Part shown: piece after piece, positions 7,366 to 14,622 of the stretch
How the letters are laid out: the number at the start of each line of letters is the position of its first letter
Numbering within the stretch: the stretch's first letter is position 1
Source: Marivita sp965656765
Lineage (GTDB): Bacteria > Pseudomonadota > Alphaproteobacteria > Rhodobacterales > Rhodobacteraceae
DNA length: 24,714 nt
NCBI RefSeq assembly: GCF_965656765.1
Contig: NZ_CBFHLV010000050.1
Location: 1-24,714, forward strand
Direction of reading: 5' to 3'
The notes under the pieces: generated by a model
What the model saw: the letters and a program-made list of their open reading frames with translations, nothing else
Told to the model about the DNA's origin: nothing
Database searches by the model: none
Program-made: the position numbers and the translations under genes

Positions 7366-8693
7366 GTGGGCAGTCCGGCAATGGATTGAGGAAAGGGAAT
7401 GTCGATCATGTGAGCCAATGGTTGTGCAAGGTCCAGTAGTGCCGTGTCGCTATTGGGGCGTCCAATCAGTTGTGCGCCAATGGGCAGGCCATCGTCAAAC
7501 CCCGCTGGGAACGCAAGTGCTGGCAGCCCAGCGACATTGGCCCATGCCGCATTTGGGGCCATTGCCTCCATCTTGAGAAAATGCGCGTCTAGGTCGGTAT
7601 GATCCATAGGAAACGCCCCCAGCTTGGGTGGCGGGCCAGACAAGACAGGCATCAGGATCGCATCGGCATCCCCGAAAAAGCCAAGAATCAGATCGGTCAT
7701 CTGCATGATGTCCCGCGAGGCGGCGAACAGATCAGTCCCGGTCAAAGCGGCACCTTCGGCCCGTGCGGCCCGCAACAGCGGCGGGACCTCATCGTCTGGC
7801 ACTCCCGTCGCGGTCAAGCCTTCGTGCAATGCTGCCGCCAGGATCATACGGATCAGCGACATGGGGCGGGACAGGAATTTGTCAGATGGCGACGACGATA
7901 GACCATCCTGAACGGTGTACCCCGCAGCCTCCAATGCCCTTGCAGCGGCAAGGGTAGCGTTGATCTGTATGTCGTCGCAGGTGTCTGGGAGGATCACAGC
8001 CACGCGCGGCGCTAACCGTACACCGGTTTTCGCAACGCAGGCGAGAGCAGCGTTCACATCCCTCAGCGACCGCGCCAAGACCAGTTCTGATGCGATGCCC
8101 ATCAGCCAGTTGTTGTAGTCCGGCCCCATCGGGCTCACACCGCGTGAAGGCTTCAGCCCCCATAATCCGCAACAAGCTGCAGGCACGCGGATTGACCCGG
8201 CGGCGTCAGTCGCATGCGCAATGGCGACGATCCCGCGCGCCACCGCAGCAGCTGCCCCACCGGAGGAACCGCCCGGCGTGCGGGTTTCGTCAAAAGGATT
8301 GGTCGCAGCAGGGCGTCCCTGAGGTTCAGTGGAAAGCGCGAATCCAACCTCAGGCACTGCCGTGAGGCCGAACGGCACCAACCCCGCTGACCGGAACAGG
8401 GTGAACAACGCACTGTCTTGCGCTGGCGCTTCAACGCGATGTGCAATGGCGGCACTGCCCGCGCTTTGCTTAAGCCCCCGCACCAAAGCGCCTAAGTCTT
8501 TGCCAAGGAACGGTACACCGGAAAACGGCCCTGGCGCGGCAGCATCTGCCAAGGCTAATGCCTCGGCGTCAGACTGCATAACCGTGACCGTGCCTGGCGC
8601 GTTGTGCGCACGGGCAAGGCTGGCCGCCATCGCATCATGGGCAGTGGTTCGCCCATCAGCAATGGCGGCAGCTAGGGCTGTCGCGTCTGGCAC
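7362..8693 (-). CDS. amidase-signature (AS) family amidohydrolase
   Basis: A 443-residue cytoplasmic hydrolase of C-N amide bonds. The AS catalytic triad is visible: Lys65 in FLGKD, Ser143 in the GGSSGG motif (141-146), and nucleophile Ser167 in DAAGSIRVPA. The 24-residue Ser-Ser spacing matches FAAH and other family members. I take a GTG start at 8693, six bases after the stop of the binding-protein gene; the Shine-Dalgarno sequence is weak, which suggests coupling. The next in-frame ATG (residue 22) is also possible. AS enzymes include aryl amidases, allophanate hydrolase and GatA. This one is too short for allophanate hydrolase and has no gatBC neighbours, so it is probably catabolic. Operon context suggests it hydrolyses the imported compound or a ring-opened product of it. 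Confidence 0.85.
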   Translation of the reverse strand: MPDATALAAAIADGRTTAHDAMAASLARAHNAPGTVTVMQSDAEALALADAAAPGPFSGVPFLGKDLGALVRGLKQSAGSAAIAHRVEAPAQDSALFTLFRSAGLVPFGLTAVPEVGFALSTEPQGRPAATNPFDETRTPGGSSGGAAAAVARGIVAIAHATDAAGSIRVPAACCGLWGLKPSRGVSPMGPDYNNWLMGIASELVLARSLRDVNAALACVAKTGVRLAPRVAVILPDTCDDIQINATLAAARALEAAGYTVQDGLSSSPSDKFLSRPMSLIRMILAAALHEGLTATGVPDDEVPPLLRAARAEGAALTGTDLFAASRDIMQMTDLILGFFGDADAILMPVLSGPPPKLGAFPMDHTDLDAHFLKMEAMAPNAAWANVAGLPALAFPAGFDDGLPIGAQLIGRPNSDTALLDLAQPLAHMIDIPFPQSIAGLPT

Positions 8694-8699
8694 CTGTGA

Positions 8700-9683
8700 T
8701 CAGGCAGGCTCATTCGCGTCGATTGGAACTTCGAATTCACCAGACTGAATGGCTGCGCGCTTGGCCTCCATCGCGGGAACGGCGTCTGCTGGCACCATAC
8801 TGTCTACGTAGATCAGCTCGTTGCCGCCGTACTGCATGAACGAAAACTCGGTATAATCCTTGCCAACCGGATTACCCGCTGTGATGTCCGATACAATGGC
8901 TTCAATCGTCGGGCCATAGTTCCAGATTGCGTTTGCGAACACGGTTTCCGGATAGCGCGGTGTATAGTCGATGAGTGATCCAATGGCTTTGACGCCCTTG
9001 GTCTGTGCCGCATCCGCTGTACCGATACGTTCGCCAAAGAGAATATCCGCACCGGAATCGATCTGTGCAATCGCGGCTTCCTGGGCGCGGGCTGGATCGA
9101 ACCATGCGCCGATAAAGCCGTTGAGGAAGCTCGCATCCGGGTTCACTTCGCTGACCCCCATACGGAAGGCGTTGATCAGCAGGTTTACCTCTGGGATTGG
9201 ATATCCACCAACCGACCCGAAGACGTTGCTTTCGGACATCTTGCCTGCCAGCATCCCGGCCAGATAGGCCGCTTCGTGGTTGCGTGTCCCGAATACACCA
9301 AAGTTGTCACCTTCCGGCCCACCGGACGACCCCATGAGGAACGCCGTATCGGCATAATCCGCCGCAACTTCACGCGCTTCGCGTTCCACTGCATAGGATT
9401 CACCCCAGACCAACTGCACACCACTTTCCGCGTATTCCCGCATCGCGCGGGGGTAGTCAGTTGCGGCCACACCTTCCGAGAATTCGTATTCGATCAACCC
9501 CGCGTCCGCTGCTTGTTGCATCGCAAGGTGAATGCGGCTGTTCCACGCGTTCTCGACCGGAGAGGCGTGAACGCCCGCCACTTTCACGACGGTCTGCGCA
9601 TTCACGCGGCGGATATAGGCGGGCAGGGCCAGCGTGGCGGCAGCACCGACAAGCAGGCTTCGACGGGTCGTGTTCAGGGTCAT
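8700..9683 (-). CDS. BMP-family ABC transporter substrate-binding protein, Tat-exported
   Basis: A 327-residue periplasmic binding protein. The N-terminus TTRRSLLVGAAATLALP is a twin-arginine signal with probable cleavage after Ala29 (VNA|QT). Family motifs include WNSRIHLAMQQA, AFLMGSSGG, the NHEAAYLAGMLAGKMS block and VFGSVGGYPIPEVN (about 157-170), typical of basic-membrane-protein/PnrA-type purine nucleoside receptors. ATG 9683 was chosen because it is preceded by GAGGAT and gives the correct signal peptide; a longer frame back to 10079 only overlaps the deaminase gene. It lies 29 bases after the deaminase stop and 6 bases before the amidase. Tat export suggests folding before export, which is common in alphaproteobacterial BMP proteins. 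The ligand is inferred to be nucleobase-like. Confidence 0.88.
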   Translation of the reverse strand: MTLNTTRRSLLVGAAATLALPAYIRRVNAQTVVKVAGVHASPVENAWNSRIHLAMQQAADAGLIEYEFSEGVAATDYPRAMREYAESGVQLVWGESYAVEREAREVAADYADTAFLMGSSGGPEGDNFGVFGTRNHEAAYLAGMLAGKMSESNVFGSVGGYPIPEVNLLINAFRMGVSEVNPDASFLNGFIGAWFDPARAQEAAIAQIDSGADILFGERIGTADAAQTKGVKAIGSLIDYTPRYPETVFANAIWNYGPTIEAIVSDITAGNPVGKDYTEFSFMQYGGNELIYVDSMVPADAVPAMEAKRAAIQSGEFEVPIDANEPA

Positions 9684-9712
9684 GGCAGCATCCTCTGTGT
9701 TGGTAAGTTTGA

Positions 9713-11005
9713 TTATGTGTCTTGCGGCGGGGCATAGTCCGCCGGGTTCACGCTGTCGGGTCGTCCGGCCAGCGAAAGCTGAGCAATGCGCGGTGCGGTG
9801 CGCGACAGAACTTTGCCGTGTTTGATGACGGCCAGCCGTGTCGCCTTGAGACGCACTGCTTCGATCGGATCGCGCGCTTGCAAAAGAACCATGTTGGCGG
9901 GGCCGCCTTCGCGCAGCGTTGGATCGGGCAGGCCCATCGCCGCAGCACCGCCCAGCGTGACCGACTGGAACGCCCAGGCCATCGCCTCGCGTGATGTCAT
10001 GGGCACAGCATGAACGCCCATATGCGCCACTTCGAGCATGTCGGCAGAGCCCAGCGGATACCACGGATCCATCGTGCAATCCTGCCCAAACGCCACGTTC
10101 ACCCCTGCGGCGCGCAATTCCTGCACACGGGTCAGACCACGGCGGCGTGGGTAGGTGTCAGAGCGCCCCTGGAGCGTGATGTTGATCAGCGGGTTTGGCA
10201 CCACGTTCATGCCTGATTCAGCGATCAGCGGGATCAGCTTGGAGGCGTAGTAATTGTCATAGGAATGCATCGCGGTGACGTGGCTGGCGACCACCCGCCG
10301 GCCCAGACCCAATCGTGTTGTCTCTGCCGCCAGCGTTTCCACATGACGCGACATCGGGTCGTCGCTTTCATCGCAATGCAGGTCTACGGGCAACCCGCGA
10401 TCCGCTGCGATCTCGCACAGGCGTTTTACCGATCGGGCACCGTCCTCCATCGTGCGTTCGAAATGTGGGATGCCGCCCACCACATCGACACCCATATCCA
10501 GCGCGCGCAGCAGGTTTTCCTCGGCCCCTTCGGCGCGAAACAACCCGTCCTGCGGAAAAGCCACCAATTGCAGGTCGATGTAAGGGGCAACGGAATTGCG
10601 CACCTCAAGCAGCGCTTCGACCCCGGTCAGCGGCGCGGTGCTGACATCGACATGGCTGCGGATCGCCAGCAGGCCCTGAGACACCGCCAGATCACAATAG
10701 CGCAACGCGCGTTCAACCACGGCCTCGACCGTAAGCATCGGCTTGAGCTCGCCCCAAAGCGCGATCCCTTCAAGCAGCGTGCCAGACTGGTTCAGGCGCG
10801 GTAGGCCAAGGCTGAGCGTGGCATCCATGTGGAAATGCGGATCGACAAAAGGAGGAGAGACAAGTTGCCCCTTTGCGTCGATGGTCTCTGCGGAATCTTC
10901 GTTAGTTTTATGACCAATCGCAGCAATTTTGCCGTCCTTGATCGCGATGTTCAGGGGGCCTTGCCCATCGGGCAAATGTGCCCTTTCGATCAGCAGATCA
11001 AACAT
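9713..11005 (-). CDS. cytosine deaminase-like amidohydrolase (CodA family)
   Basis: A 430-residue metal-dependent deaminase closely resembling E. coli CodA. Residues align with a constant offset of 4: metal ligands H57 and H59 (PHFHMD), H210, H242 (SHVTAMHS) and D309, the general acid E213 (HCDES) and substrate-binding Q152 (FPQDG). The segment DPWYPLGSADML follows. Two active-site positions differ: CodA's GHDD becomes GQDC, so the Asp known as D314 in CodA is Cys310 here and the preceding His is Gln308. D314 changes in CodA alter base preference, so the substrate may be a modified cytosine or another cyclic amidine. ATG 11005 has GGTGGA upstream; the longer frame to 11047 lacks support. First gene of the transporter operon. 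Confidence 0.85.
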   Translation of the reverse strand: MFDLLIERAHLPDGQGPLNIAIKDGKIAAIGHKTNEDSAETIDAKGQLVSPPFVDPHFHMDATLSLGLPRLNQSGTLLEGIALWGELKPMLTVEAVVERALRYCDLAVSQGLLAIRSHVDVSTAPLTGVEALLEVRNSVAPYIDLQLVAFPQDGLFRAEGAEENLLRALDMGVDVVGGIPHFERTMEDGARSVKRLCEIAADRGLPVDLHCDESDDPMSRHVETLAAETTRLGLGRRVVASHVTAMHSYDNYYASKLIPLIAESGMNVVPNPLINITLQGRSDTYPRRRGLTRVQELRAAGVNVAFGQDCTMDPWYPLGSADMLEVAHMGVHAVPMTSREAMAWAFQSVTLGGAAAMGLPDPTLREGGPANMVLLQARDPIEAVRLKATRLAVIKHGKVLSRTAPRIAQLSLAGRPDSVNPADYAPPQDT

Positions 11006-11029
11006 AGTTCCACCAGTTAGAGTCGCGGC

Positions 11030-11058
11030 ACGATAGCCGCAGGGCACCGTTTTCCCAA
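11030..11058 (-). promoter_or_regulatory. candidate promoter of the deaminase-transporter operon
   Basis: Reading the minus strand, TTGGGA (11058-11053) and TATCGT (11035-11030) are separated by 17 bases. This gives a sigma70-like pair with four of six consensus matches in each box. The predicted start near 11023 leaves a short leader of about 18 bases before the ATG at 11005. It is a sequence match only. Confidence 0.4.
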
Positions 11059-11120
11059 GTGTTTAGAGAAACTTGCCGGAGAAAAAGTCGTATTGGTTAA
11101 ATAGTTGCTGGACGACGCGG

Positions 11121-11138
11121 ATCGCTCGCAAGAGCGAT
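11121..11138. terminator. GCAA-loop hairpin in the gap between paaX and the deaminase gene
   Basis: ATCGCTC (11121-11127) and GAGCGAT (11132-11138) pair perfectly around a GCAA tetraloop. The T-rich run (TATTATTT) follows on the plus-strand side, although no plus-strand gene ends here. On the minus strand it lies about 100 bases downstream of the paaX stop and is followed by GC-rich sequence. It may end the paaZX transcript with help from a factor, or block antisense transcription entering paaX. The rest of the 231-base gap holds only the promoter candidate. Confidence 0.4.
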
Positions 11139-11236
11139 TATTATTTGGGCAAGGTGCATGGGTCACTCTGCTTTTGCGTGAACAGACCGCTGTGGGAAGC
11201 CGATCAAAGATGCGGCACAAGGTCAGAACACCACGT

Positions 11237-12031
11237 TCAAGCCGCGTCGATCTCTTTCTCCAATTCGTCCACATCTGCCGCGGGCAAGCGCGCCAGAAGC
11301 TCGTTGAACAGCACGCGACAGGCTGCCCCTTGCCATTTGGCCGAATAAAGGTCTTCCGGCAAAGTGGGCACGCGCAGGATCAAGCGCCTCCATTCATGCA
11401 CGACGACCACTCGTAGCGCCGTGCGCTGTAAAAGCGGGAGCTGCTCGAGTGCCTGTGTGTCCCGTAATAGGGATAACCGCATTGCCAACTCTTGCGACGC
11501 CACCTGCGCCGCTGGCGTGCACAGCTTGTCGGACAGCCATTGCGGGATGTCATCCTGAGGGCCAATCGCAAGGGCCAGTTGCTGATCGGCCGCATCAGTT
11601 TTGGTGGTAACAAACGTCTTGGGACCGATTTGAACGGCGGTGTTCGTCCGACGCCCCAACAGCGTTTCGGTCTGTGCGGTGGGGGCGTCCATCACCAGAT
11701 ACGCTTGGATATCAGCAGGCGCCGGCCCGTAAACCCGCGGCCATGCCGCATTGGTTTCATTCCGTCCGGTCACGGTAAGTGCGTATCGGGTCTGACGACC
11801 GGTGCGATGGCTTTCGATCCAGCCTTCCTTTCGCAGTCGGTGCAGTGCCACGCGGGTCGCTTCGGGTTTTATTCCGATGGCCGCGGTGATCGCATTCACC
11901 GTTAATCCGCTCAACCGCGCATCGGATGCCACGGCAAGGTCGCCAAACATCGTGACCAGCAAAGACCACACCCGCGGGGTGGAGTGCCCCAGAACGCGGG
12001 TTACGAGGTGGGTGAAATCGGCGTCATTCAT
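11237..12031 (-). CDS. paaX: phenylacetate catabolon transcriptional repressor PaaX
   Basis: A 264-residue regulator. It has an N-terminal winged helix-turn-helix (about 40-95; LTVNAITAAIGIKPEATR, then LHRLRKEGWIESHRTGRQTRYALT) and a long C-terminal effector and oligomerisation region, as in PaaX. In E. coli, PaaX represses paa operons and is released by phenylacetyl-CoA, the product of PaaK; the same logic is inferred here. It is shorter than the roughly 316-residue E. coli protein but intact. It follows paaZ by 38 bases on the same strand, so it is probably co-transcribed and autoregulated. The ATG at 12031 is preceded by GGTGGC, which lies in a small hairpin. Confidence 0.85.
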   Translation of the reverse strand: MNDADFTHLVTRVLGHSTPRVWSLLVTMFGDLAVASDARLSGLTVNAITAAIGIKPEATRVALHRLRKEGWIESHRTGRQTRYALTVTGRNETNAAWPRVYGPAPADIQAYLVMDAPTAQTETLLGRRTNTAVQIGPKTFVTTKTDAADQQLALAIGPQDDIPQWLSDKLCTPAAQVASQELAMRLSLLRDTQALEQLPLLQRTALRVVVVHEWRRLILRVPTLPEDLYSAKWQGAACRVLFNELLARLPAADVDELEKEIDAA

Positions 12032-12033
12032 AT

Positions 12034-12049
12034 GCCACCGTTACGTGGC
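12034..12049 (-). promoter_or_regulatory. hairpin masking the paaX ribosome-binding region
   Basis: GCCAC and GTGGC (12034-12038 and 12045-12049) form a 5-bp stem with a 6-base loop CGTTAC (GTAACG on the minus strand). In the paaZX mRNA the 3' arm contains the GGTGG that serves as the paaX Shine-Dalgarno sequence. The loop shares GTAAC/GTTAC with the repeat upstream of paaA, so a DNA operator is an alternative reading. Confidence 0.25.
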
Positions 12050-12069
12050 TGTCCTCCAAACTCCAAGTC

Positions 12070-14112
12070 TCAGCGCGGTTTTGTGTAGGCGTTCATCGTC
12101 AAGAGTTCATATTCGGCAACAGACTCTTCGTCTTGATTGCGCAGGATCACATGCCAGCGCACTTCTCCATAAGTGTCGGTGCGGGGGGTCTTTTTCTTAA
12201 CAGTAAGCTGTACCTTGATCCGGTCTCCTGCGCTGACCGGTTTTTGAAACTGCAACGCATCGAGGCCTGTATTGGCAAGAACCGGACCTTCGTCCGGATC
12301 GACAAACAGACCTGCCGCAAAGCTCAAAAGCAAGTAGCCATGCGCGACGCGACCGGGAAAAAACGGGTTTCGCTTGGCTGCGGCGTCATCCATGTGGGCA
12401 TAGAACGTGTCGCCTGTGAACTCTGCAAAATGTTCGATGTCCGCCACCGTCAGCTCGCGGTCGGCGGTGAGCAGGGTTTCCCCAATCTGTATCTCGTCAA
12501 AGCTGCGCCGGAACGGATGCTCCGGGCCTTGCGTCGCGGTCGCGCCCGGCAGCCATTGGCCGGTGACGGCGGCGATCACATCCGGGCTGCCCTGAACGGC
12601 AGTGCGCTGCATATAGTGCAAGACGCCCCGAACGCCGCCCAGTTCCTCTCCGCCGCCCGCGCGCCCCGGTCCGCCATGCACCAAGTGAGGTAGTGGGGAG
12701 CCATGGCCCGTCGCCTCGGCCATGCTGTCACGGTTGTTGAAATAGAGTCTTCCGTGATACGCCCCCGCGCCCATGACGACCTCGTATGCCACCTCTGGAT
12801 CATGAGTGATCACCGACGCCACAAGGCTGCCTTGCCCACGGTTCACCAGCTGGATTGCATGGTCCAAATCCCGGTACCCCATGATGGTGGCAACCGGCCC
12901 AAAGGCTTCGGTGTCATGCACATGTGTTGCCGCGTCAGGGTTGGCGCAATGGTAAAGCATAGGGGGCAGGAACGCGCCTGTTGTTGTGTCTGCTCCATGC
13001 ACGTCAAACGCTTGGGGATCCCCGAACACACGGTCTGCCTCGTTCTCAAGGATTGCGCATTTGGCCAGTACATCCCTGCGCTGGGCATCAGAGACCAGCG
13101 CCCCCATCCGCGAGGTGGGGTCACGCGGATCACCGATCACAGTGTCGCGCAGCTGGGCGGACACAGCATTTACTACCGCATCAACCTGTGTCTGCGGAGC
13201 GATGATCCGACGAATGGCGGTGCATTTCTGACCCGCTTTGGTCGTCATTTCGCGATGGACTTCTTTGACGAAAAGATCGAATTCAGGTGTGCCCGGCACA
13301 GCGTCTGGACCAAGGATAGAAGCGTTCAGACTGTCCTGTTCGGCCACGAACCGAACCGAGTCGCGCAACAGGTTTGGTGCGCTGCGCAGTGTGAATGCAG
13401 TATCTGCGGAGCCAGTAAAGCTCACCACATCCTGCGGTCCAAGATGGTCGAGCAGATCGCCCAGCCCGCCGGTGACAAGCTGAATTGTACCATTTGGTAA
13501 AATTCCACTTTCCAGCATCATCCGAACACAGGCTTCGGTGACATAGCAGGTCGTGGTCGCCGGTTTTACGATTGCTGGAACTCCGGCCAACAACGTCGGA
13601 GCCAGCTTTTCGAGCATTCCCCAAACCGGGAAATTGAAAGCGTTGATGTGGATGGCCACGCCCTGCAACGGTGTGCAGACATGCTGACCGACAAAACTGC
13701 CGTGGCGTGATAATTGTTCGACATTTCCGTCGAGATAGACATGCCCGTCCGGCATCTCGCGCCGTCCCTTGGAGGCGATGACCAACATCGTGCCGATTCC
13801 GCCATCGACGTCAATCAGATGGTCCTTCTGCGTCGCCCCTGTGGAAAAGCTGAGGTCATAGAGCGCTTGCTTGCGTTCTTGCAGATACAGCGCCAAGGCC
13901 TTGAGCATGCGGGCGCGATCATGAAACGTCATGGTGCGGAGGGCAGGCGCACCGAACCGAAGCGCATGGTCGATCATGGCACCAGCATCAACCCGATCCC
14001 GTCCGGCCCGTGCGATCACCTGACCTGTCACAGCATCGCGAATTTCGCGTGCTTGGCTGTCCGGGCCAATCCATGCGCCTGCAATGAAACTCTGAACGTC
14101 CTGAATGGTCAT
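12070..14112 (-). CDS. paaZ: bifunctional oxepin-CoA hydrolase / 3-oxo-5,6-dehydrosuberyl-CoA semialdehyde dehydrogenase PaaZ
   Basis: Opens oxepin-CoA hydrolytically and oxidises the resulting aldehyde with NADP+; cytoplasmic. The 680-residue length equals the known fusion. The N-terminal aldehyde dehydrogenase domain (1 to about 520) retains catalytic Glu258 (FVAEQDS) and Cys297 (KAGQKCTAI), aligning with E256 and C295 of E. coli. The C-terminal MaoC/hotdog hydratase domain (about 535-680) retains Asp568 and His573 (GDTFYAH), aligning with D561 and H566. Both activities should work, so this is the catabolic enzyme and not the dehydrogenase-dead variant associated with tropone formation. Start ATG 14112 has GGGGAG upstream. 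It is divergent from paaI and followed by paaX. Confidence 0.95.
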   Translation of the reverse strand: MTIQDVQSFIAGAWIGPDSQAREIRDAVTGQVIARAGRDRVDAGAMIDHALRFGAPALRTMTFHDRARMLKALALYLQERKQALYDLSFSTGATQKDHLIDVDGGIGTMLVIASKGRREMPDGHVYLDGNVEQLSRHGSFVGQHVCTPLQGVAIHINAFNFPVWGMLEKLAPTLLAGVPAIVKPATTTCYVTEACVRMMLESGILPNGTIQLVTGGLGDLLDHLGPQDVVSFTGSADTAFTLRSAPNLLRDSVRFVAEQDSLNASILGPDAVPGTPEFDLFVKEVHREMTTKAGQKCTAIRRIIAPQTQVDAVVNAVSAQLRDTVIGDPRDPTSRMGALVSDAQRRDVLAKCAILENEADRVFGDPQAFDVHGADTTTGAFLPPMLYHCANPDAATHVHDTEAFGPVATIMGYRDLDHAIQLVNRGQGSLVASVITHDPEVAYEVVMGAGAYHGRLYFNNRDSMAEATGHGSPLPHLVHGGPGRAGGGEELGGVRGVLHYMQRTAVQGSPDVIAAVTGQWLPGATATQGPEHPFRRSFDEIQIGETLLTADRELTVADIEHFAEFTGDTFYAHMDDAAAKRNPFFPGRVAHGYLLLSFAAGLFVDPDEGPVLANTGLDALQFQKPVSAGDRIKVQLTVKKKTPRTDTYGEVRWHVILRNQDEESVAEYELLTMNAYTKPR

Positions 14113-14177
14113 CGCGCTCCCCTCGTTGACTGCCTAAGTATTTGACCGGGCGCGAACTTCATGCAAGCGTCGCGTCT
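14113..14177. promoter_or_regulatory. compact divergent promoter region paaZ / paaI
   Basis: Only 65 bases separate the paaZ and paaI starts, so both promoters and any PaaX operator must overlap here or extend into the coding regions. Two direct TTGAC copies occur at 14126-14130 and 14142-14146, 16 bases apart. On the minus strand TTGCAT followed 17 bases later by AAATAC is a weak promoter-like pair. No clear -10 element is seen for paaI. Confidence 0.4.
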
Positions 14178-14606
14178 ATGACACCGAACGATCGCGCTCA
14201 AAAAGCCGCGCAAACAATGTGGCAACAGGATCACGCATCTCAATGGATGGGGATGGAGCTTATGCATGCTGAAGAAGGCACCGCGGTCATGGAACTGACC
14301 GTCGCGCAACACCATTGCAACGGTCATGGCATGTGCCATGGTGGCGTGATCTTTACATTGGCAGACAGTGCGTTTGCGTTCGCCTGCAACAGCCGCAACC
14401 AAGTCACCGTGGCACAGCATAACACGATCACCTACGTCGCGTCCGGCCGGTTGGGTGACAGGCTGCGCGCTGAGGCAACAGAGATTTCGTTGACCGGGCG
14501 CAGCGGTATCACCGATGTGCAGATCACCAATCAATCCGGCGTTCTGATTGCCGAGTTTCGTGGCTTGTCGCGGGCTATCAAGGGAACCGTGTTCGACGAG
14601 GCGTAG
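14178..14606 (+). CDS. paaI: phenylacetyl-CoA-pathway hydroxyphenylacetyl-CoA thioesterase PaaI
   Basis: A 142-residue hotdog thioesterase that releases CoA from dead-end ring-hydroxylated phenylacetyl-CoA products and so protects the CoA pool. The motif HHCNGHGMCHGGVIFTLADS (45-64) is nearly that of E. coli PaaI, with Asp63 in the place of catalytic D61. The end of the protein (IAEFRGLSRAIKGT) is also typical. I chose ATG 14178, which gives the usual family length. A TTG at 14142 would add twelve residues that look unlike the family. No strong Shine-Dalgarno sequence is present before 14178, so the start is the weakest part of this call. paaK follows after 16 bases. Confidence 0.9.
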   Translation: MTPNDRAQKAAQTMWQQDHASQWMGMELMHAEEGTAVMELTVAQHHCNGHGMCHGGVIFTLADSAFAFACNSRNQVTVAQHNTITYVASGRLGDRLRAEATEISLTGRSGITDVQITNQSGVLIAEFRGLSRAIKGTVFDEA

Positions 14607-14622
14607 GGGAGGCGCCGCGTTT

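Noticed and set aside
9684..10079. 132-residue extension of the BMP binding protein
   Set aside because: It overlaps the deaminase gene and would bury the twin-arginine signal peptide; ATG 9683 has a ribosome binding site.
12133..13500. Plus-strand open frames of 186 and 265 codons opposite paaZ
   Set aside because: They are antisense shadows of a clearly identified 680-residue gene and show no family features.
12070..14112. Possibility that PaaZ is the dehydrogenase-inactive variant linked to tropone/tropodithietic acid formation
   Set aside because: Both catalytic residues of the dehydrogenase domain (Glu258, Cys297) are present.
14548..14622. PaaK starting inside paaI
   Set aside because: The family N-terminus and a strong ribosome binding site both point to ATG 14623.
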